The position numbers and the translations under genes are program-made. The notes below the pieces were generated by a model. It was not told where the DNA came from. It was given only the letters and a program-made list of their open reading frames with translations, and did not search any database. A stretch of 10,648 nt of DNA from CAZXVW01 sp964644025 (lineage in GTDB: Bacteria > Acidobacteriota > Terriglobia > Bryobacterales > Bryobacteraceae), in the NCBI GenBank assembly GCA_964644025.1, contig CAZXVW010000152.1, positions 1 to 10,648 on the forward strand. Direction: 5' to 3'. Below, piece after piece: positions 6,996 through 10,648 of the stretch. Every line of letters begins with the position of its first letter. Position 1 is the stretch's first letter.

Positions 6996-7153
6996 CCAAA
7001 GAAAGGCGCGTCCGGGGTCCGGGTCCCGGGCGGGCCTCGCTGGCGGGAGTGGCGGCGCGCTGGTCAGAACAGGAAATGGAGTGCCAACTGGATGATGCGG
7101 GGGCTCCGCGCACCAGTAAACTGTCCGAACCGCGTGTTTACCTGCTCGCCGAT
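6991..7153 (-). pseudogene. 3'-end remnant of a second TonB-dependent receptor gene with its decayed terminator
   Basis: The minus-strand frame ending at TGA (7064-7066) reads GEQVNTRFGQFTGARSPRIIQLALHFLF, stop. The intact receptor ends GEQVNPRFGQITGARNARIIQLALRFLF. The nucleotide match continues past the stop. Positions 6991-7063 align with 7570-7643, including the terminator hairpin, with one single-base indel and scattered changes. In the remnant hairpin AGGCGCG (7004-7010) faces CGGGCCT (7031-7037) with one mismatch. Homology stops at about 7153, where a run of eight T (7156-7163) and a REP-like palindrome begin, so only about 29 codons survive. Weak similarity may continue from 6990 to the ATG of the MBL gene. 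It is best explained as the tail of a duplicated receptor gene whose body was lost. It cannot be expressed as a receptor. Confidence 0.82.
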
Positions 7154-7163
7154 GCTTTTTTTT

Positions 7164-7230
7164 AGAGGGGACAGCCTGCGTGTTGCCCCTGGCGAAAAAG
7201 GCCAAGGTGTCAGTCACCTCCGTCCCCTTC
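7164..7230 (+). repeat. REP-like imperfect palindrome, copy A
   Basis: The outer arms AGGGGAC (7166-7172) and GTCCCCT (7222-7228) pair, with inner stems TGGC/GCCA (7190-7193/7201-7204) and AGGTG/CACCT (7205-7209/7215-7219). Its left half GGGGACAGCCTGCGT (7167-7181) is repeated exactly but inverted in copy B (7527-7541). Its right half, read on the minus strand, matches copy B 7481-7497 at 15 of 17 bases. It is preceded by eight T at 7156-7163. The plan, palindrome with GGGGAC/GTCCCC ends, resembles repeats mobilised by RAYT/IS200-type Y1 transposases, but none is encoded here. Confidence 0.65.
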
Positions 7231-7475
7231 GCAGATTGCGAGCTTTCCGAGCTGAACTCCGCTAAAACCAGGCGTCGAACGGGCACTGCTGTTGTCGTGT
7301 TGCCCGGCCGGGCGCGGGCGAAGCGGGGAAGGCGAGCGGTTAGCTCGGATTCTTTCCGACCGAGTGGCCAATGTCCGCCAGGGTCCGGCGGCTTTGGCTT
7401 GTCGGTGCTGGACGAGGAAATACAGTAGTTTCAGTAGGTTGGGGAGACGTCTGCGGCGTTGCCGCCGCCCGGTTT
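7231..7475. other. gene-free spacer between the two REP-like palindromes
   Basis: I see no convincing gene: frames open here give Arg-rich translations without motifs, and no tRNA could be folded. Only small hairpins are visible, TCGGA-TTCTT-TCCGA (7345-7359) and GCGGC-GTT-GCCGC (7453-7465). Because inverted copies A and B flank it, the whole 7164-7546 block has the shape of a non-autonomous element with terminal inverted repeats, though no target-site duplication was recognised. Confidence 0.4.
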
Positions 7476-7546
7476 CCGAGGGGGACGGAGCTGATTGCAA
7501 CCTTCGTGAATTTTGCGAAGGTAGCAACGCAGGCTGTCCCCCTCGG
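7476..7546 (-). repeat. REP-like imperfect palindrome, copy B (inverted relative to copy A)
   Basis: A 71-base near-palindrome. Perfect 11-bp outer arms CCGAGGGGGAC (7476-7486) and GTCCCCCTCGG (7536-7546) enclose TTGC/GCAA (7495-7498/7524-7527) and ACCTTCG/CGAAGGT (7500-7506/7516-7522), with a 9-base loop TGAATTTTG. The inner arms differ by an A-A mismatch, and an asymmetric internal loop separates them from the outer arms. It shares both half-sequences with copy A in reverse orientation. It could fold into a long hairpin in DNA or RNA and lies 31 bases downstream of the receptor gene's terminator. Confidence 0.78.
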
Positions 7547-7576
7547 CTCATGGCATCTGGCGGGAATCTTAGCACC

Positions 7577-7617
7577 AAAGAAAAGGCCCGTCCGGGATCC
7601 GGGTCCCAGGCGGGCCT
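7577..7617 (-). terminator. Rho-independent terminator of the TonB-dependent receptor gene
   Basis: Read on the minus strand, AGGCCCG (complement of 7611-7617) pairs with CGGGCCT (complement of 7584-7590). An inner GGGA/TCCC helix is present, and the stem is followed by TTTTCTTT. It begins 27 bases after the TGA stop at 7644-7646. A decayed copy of this hairpin stands at 7004-7037. Confidence 0.85.
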
Positions 7618-7643
7618 CGCGGGCGGGAGTAGCGACCCGCTGG

Positions 7644-10600
7644 TCAGAACAGGAAACGGAGCGCCAACTGGATAATCCGCGCGTTCCGCGCGCCGGTGAT
7701 CTGGCCGAAGCGCGGGTTTACCTGCTCGCCGGTAGCGGGGTCAAAACGGGCGCTGGTGTCCAGGCCGCTGAACTGGGTATGGTTGAACGTGTTGTAAGTC
7801 TCGCAGCGGAACTGGAACCTCATCCGTTCGTTAACTGGAACGTTCTTGAAAATAGCGATGTCCCAGTTGTTGATTCCCGGGCCGCGGATCAGCTCCCGCG
7901 CGGCATTGCCGAAGGTGCCGACTTCCGGCATCCGGAATACGTCGGTGTTGAAGAAGCGATAGAAAGTCCGTTCGCTCTTCGGCAGCACCGGATTGCCGGT
8001 CACCACGATGCGCGCGCCCTGGCTGGGGGTTCCGGTGATATCCACCGCTTTTGTCGTGCTGTAGCCAACACCCAAGGGACTACCGCTTACGAAACTGGCA
8101 ATGCCGGAAATCTCCCAGTGATTCAGGACCCGGTCCAACACGCCGTTGCTAACCGGGACCCGGGGAATGCTCCAGAGCCAGTTGATCTTGAGCACGTGAG
8201 TGCGGTCAAACGACGACAGGCCGTAGTTCCAGATTCGCACGGGCACCAGTTTACTGATGGTGTTGGTGTCGCCGGAGTTGTAGTCCATCGATTTCGACCA
8301 GGTCCACGTTGCCCCGAACTGAAACCCGCGAGCGAAGCGCCGGTTGGCGGTGACTTGTAGCGAGTGGTAGTTTGAGGACGATGCCCACTCACGGTAGTTA
8401 ACATTGCTGTAACCGGTGTAGGGCACCAGGAACTGCTTCGAGTATGGCTTGTGCGTTGTGGGGTCGATATTCTCGGGCTGAAAGTTTGCTCCCGCAGGTA
8501 CCACGTTGAGGTCACGGTTCCACATCAGGTGTCGGCCCACGTTGCCAACATAAGCCACGTCGACCACCGTGCCGAACCCGACGTTCCGCTGGATGGTCAA
8601 GTTCCAGTTGTAGACGGTCGGCACCTTACCGATAGTGTCAAGCCCAAGCACATTCTGCGGGGCAGTGATCCCTTCGGTGTTCAAGAAGTCATTCAGCGTC
8701 CCGAAATAGATCATCGGTTTCTCAACTAGCGGCGGCTGGAAGGGGAAATCGCGGACAACGGCATTGAGACTCTGCCGGTTGTAGAAGATGCCGAATCCGC
8801 CGCGGAGCGCCGTCTTGCTGTTACCGAAGATGTCCCAGGCGAAACCGATGCGGGGAGCATACTGCACGCCACGATTCTCATACATCCCGCGTGGGAAATC
8901 TGGATTCTCCTGCAGCGAGACCATACCGTTAGCCGGGTTGCCGGTGTTCGGAGCAATAAATCCAATCAGATTCTTTGGATAGACCTCTCCGGTCACCGGG
9001 TGGAGGCCGACCCGCTTGCCGCCAACTTTAGCCGGCTGGATCAATTGCACCACGTCAGCCGGGTTCCAGGCGCTGGGAACGAATCCGGAAACCCGGTTGT
9101 CGCGCTCATAGATCGGTACGACAATCATGAATCTCATTCCAACGTCCAATGTGAAGTTCCGCGTGATCTTCCATTTGTCCTGTGCGAACCACTCGATGTT
9201 GCTCAAGCGCCACTCCGCATACGTTCTTGTACTGCTCTCCGTGTAATACTTGAAAACCCCGAGCGCCGCGTTCGAGTACGCCCAGTTCGTGTCGAGCGGG
9301 TTGTTTACATCCCGGCCGAAATTGAATTTTCCGGTGGGGATGCTCGGCCCTGACCCAATCCCTCGCCAGAAAAAGTCGTAGTAGAAGCCAGCTTTCATCG
9401 TGTGGGAACTGAAAGTTTTGCTGATGTTGTCATTGATGTTGAAGATACGTTGCGTCTCGTGCAGCGGGAAACGCCCGTCGTAGGCGATCTGTCCAGCGCT
9501 TGGCACACCACTGAACTGGGCCTCTGGCAGCAGATTCAGCGGATTGGCCTCTGGGTGGAACTGCCCTATGTTGAAGCCTACCTTGTCGCGCTGTACTGCC
9601 GCGATCGTATCCTCATAGTTCTTGCCATCCCCGAGACGGTTGATGACGCCGACGTTCAGCTCATTGATCATCGTGGGCGAGAAGATGTGCTTGTAGCTGG
9701 TCATCAGCGACTTAGTGGGGAAGTACCGCTCGTTATGGATGAGGTCCCATCTGATGCTGTGGCCCACAAAAGGCCCTTTTTGGACTCTGGAGGACTCTGA
9801 AAACGTTCCTGATAACATATCGTTGGAGCTGGGATTGAAATCAATCTTCAGCGTCGAGGTCCGCTGGGGGTTTTCATTTTCACCCTGGAAGATGTAATTG
9901 TACTTGCCCTTGGAAATGCTCCGGTCAAGGAAGTTCGGGTTCGGGAAAACGCTCATCAGGGCTTTTCCGTTGGGGTCGACGCGGTCCGGCGGAATGATAT
10001 TGCCGGGAAACGGCTTGCCACCGTTGTGAGGGTCCTTGATCACAATCAGCTTGTCATTGACGTCCAGCGACTGGGAGAAGTCACCATTGCGCTCCAGTTC
10101 TGATGGAACCGTCAAGCGCTGCAAGCCGGTACCAGACTTCAAAGGCCAGAACTCCTGATTCCAGAAAAAGAAGAGTTTGTCCTTGTTCGTGTTGAACTTG
10201 TCTGGAATGTAGATAGGACCGCCGACATTGTAGTTGAACGTGTTGTAGCGGTACCGGGGCTTAGGGGTGCCTGTCTGGTTGTTGAAGAAATTATTGGCAT
10301 TGAACTGCTCGTGGCGCTTGTAATAGGAGGCGCCGCCGTGGAAATCCCGGGTTCCGGATTTAGTGATCAGGTGTACGTTGGCACCGGACATGCGCCCATA
10401 CTCGGCCTGATAATTGCTGAGCAATACCTTCACCTCGGAGATGGCATCCTGGCTCACCATGATCAGCATGTTGTTGTTGTTGCCGATGGCATTGGTGGCC
10501 ATGCCATCCAACATTACGCTGGTTGTGTTCCGGCGGTTGCCATTGACATTGACGTTCCAGTAAGGGTCGATGGAGTCTTTGTCGGAGTTGAACACCACGC

Positions 10601-10648
10601 CGGGCAGCAACTGCAACAAGGACATGACGTTGCGGCCACGGATGGCGA
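7644..10648 (-). CDS. TonB-dependent receptor, Oar-like (N-terminus outside window)
   Basis: Outer-membrane TonB/ExbBD-energised beta-barrel for import of a large or scarce substrate, which is not identifiable here. The frame is open through the right edge (AIRGRNVMSLLQLLPGVVF), so the ATG at 10625 is internal. The missing part should hold the signal peptide, the carboxypeptidase-regulatory-like domain usual in this group, and the start of the plug. Visible plug motifs are VMLDGMATNAIGNNNNM (near 10525-10470), ISEVKVLLSNYQAEYGRMSG and NVHLITKSGTRDFHG. The barrel follows, with HEQFNANNFFNN, KDKLFFFWNQEFW, PRIGFAWDIFGNSKTALRGG and ETYNTFNHTQFSG. It ends on a beta-signal strand, IIQLALRFLF, with the C-terminal Phe typical of outer-membrane proteins. 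About 1000 residues are seen; full relatives are about 1100-1200. The frame shows no stop or frameshift. A four-Asn run is coded by CAA repeats at 10470-10481. Confidence 0.95.
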   Translation of the reverse strand, partial: AIRGRNVMSLLQLLPGVVFNSDKDSIDPYWNVNVNGNRRNTTSVMLDGMATNAIGNNNNMLIMVSQDAISEVKVLLSNYQAEYGRMSGANVHLITKSGTRDFHGGASYYKRHEQFNANNFFNNQTGTPKPRYRYNTFNYNVGGPIYIPDKFNTNKDKLFFFWNQEFWPLKSGTGLQRLTVPSELERNGDFSQSLDVNDKLIVIKDPHNGGKPFPGNIIPPDRVDPNGKALMSVFPNPNFLDRSISKGKYNYIFQGENENPQRTSTLKIDFNPSSNDMLSGTFSESSRVQKGPFVGHSIRWDLIHNERYFPTKSLMTSYKHIFSPTMINELNVGVINRLGDGKNYEDTIAAVQRDKVGFNIGQFHPEANPLNLLPEAQFSGVPSAGQIAYDGRFPLHETQRIFNINDNISKTFSSHTMKAGFYYDFFWRGIGSGPSIPTGKFNFGRDVNNPLDTNWAYSNAALGVFKYYTESSTRTYAEWRLSNIEWFAQDKWKITRNFTLDVGMRFMIVVPIYERDNRVSGFVPSAWNPADVVQLIQPAKVGGKRVGLHPVTGEVYPKNLIGFIAPNTGNPANGMVSLQENPDFPRGMYENRGVQYAPRIGFAWDIFGNSKTALRGGFGIFYNRQSLNAVVRDFPFQPPLVEKPMIYFGTLNDFLNTEGITAPQNVLGLDTIGKVPTVYNWNLTIQRNVGFGTVVDVAYVGNVGRHLMWNRDLNVVPAGANFQPENIDPTTHKPYSKQFLVPYTGYSNVNYREWASSSNYHSLQVTANRRFARGFQFGATWTWSKSMDYNSGDTNTISKLVPVRIWNYGLSSFDRTHVLKINWLWSIPRVPVSNGVLDRVLNHWEISGIASFVSGSPLGVGYSTTKAVDITGTPSQGARIVVTGNPVLPKSERTFYRFFNTDVFRMPEVGTFGNAARELIRGPGINNWDIAIFKNVPVNERMRFQFRCETYNTFNHTQFSGLDTSARFDPATGEQVNPRFGQITGARNARIIQLALRFLF

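Noticed and set aside
7156..7163. T8 run next to palindrome A, considered as an intrinsic terminator
   Set aside because: On the plus strand the T-run comes before the hairpin, and on the minus strand it reads as A8, so neither orientation gives stem followed by U-tract.
6807..7286. A 159-codon minus-strand frame spanning the scar and palindrome A
   Set aside because: It reads the scar out of frame relative to the receptor homology and crosses into the MBL signal-peptide coding region; Pro/Arg-rich with no motif.
7331..7375. A tRNA-like GGTTAGCTCGG segment
   Set aside because: No acceptor stem, no T-loop GGTTCGA and no anticodon arm could be placed around it.
7371..8360. A 329-codon plus-strand open frame starting in the spacer and running antisense through the receptor 3' end
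   Set aside because: It translates straight through palindrome B, the terminator and the antisense of receptor codons, with no recognisable domain.

Overview
The window is GC-rich bacterial DNA. It most likely comes from an Acidobacteriota member of the Bryobacterales/Solibacter type. I infer this from the large Oar-like TonB-dependent receptor (GRNVMSLLQLLPGVV in the plug, a terminal ALRFLF strand) and from several twin-arginine or Sec-exported hydrolases; no phylogeny was run.

Layout. Positions 1-1648 (+) hold the C-terminal half of an RND efflux permease that begins outside the window. An AT-rich stretch with two tandem sigma70-type promoters then drives a monocistronic small heat-shock protein gene (1796-2236, +), closed by a strong intrinsic terminator. 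Next is a Tat-exported calcineurin-like phosphoesterase (2521-4029, +). It converges on a minus-strand pair, probably an operon: a secreted protein with two tandem metallo-beta-lactamase folds (5054-6973), followed 11 bases downstream by a secreted LpqC/feruloyl-esterase-like hydrolase (4146-5042). From 7644 to the right edge (-) lies most of a TonB-dependent receptor whose N-terminus is cut off by the window.

The gene-free stretch 6974-7643 is the most structured part. It holds a scar, 6991-7153, nearly identical in plan to the 3' end and terminator of the receptor gene (last about 29 codons plus downstream hairpin). It also holds two copies of a REP-like imperfect palindrome in opposite orientation (7164-7230 and 7476-7546). 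This suggests a lost second receptor gene and small palindromic repeats at the junction.

The receptor, the double-MBL protein and the esterase share a strand and are all predicted to be exported. A role in taking up and breaking down an extracellular compound is plausible, but the substrate cannot be read from the sequence. No CRISPR array, RNA gene, integrase or intact transposase was seen, and I do not see a clear new multi-gene system.
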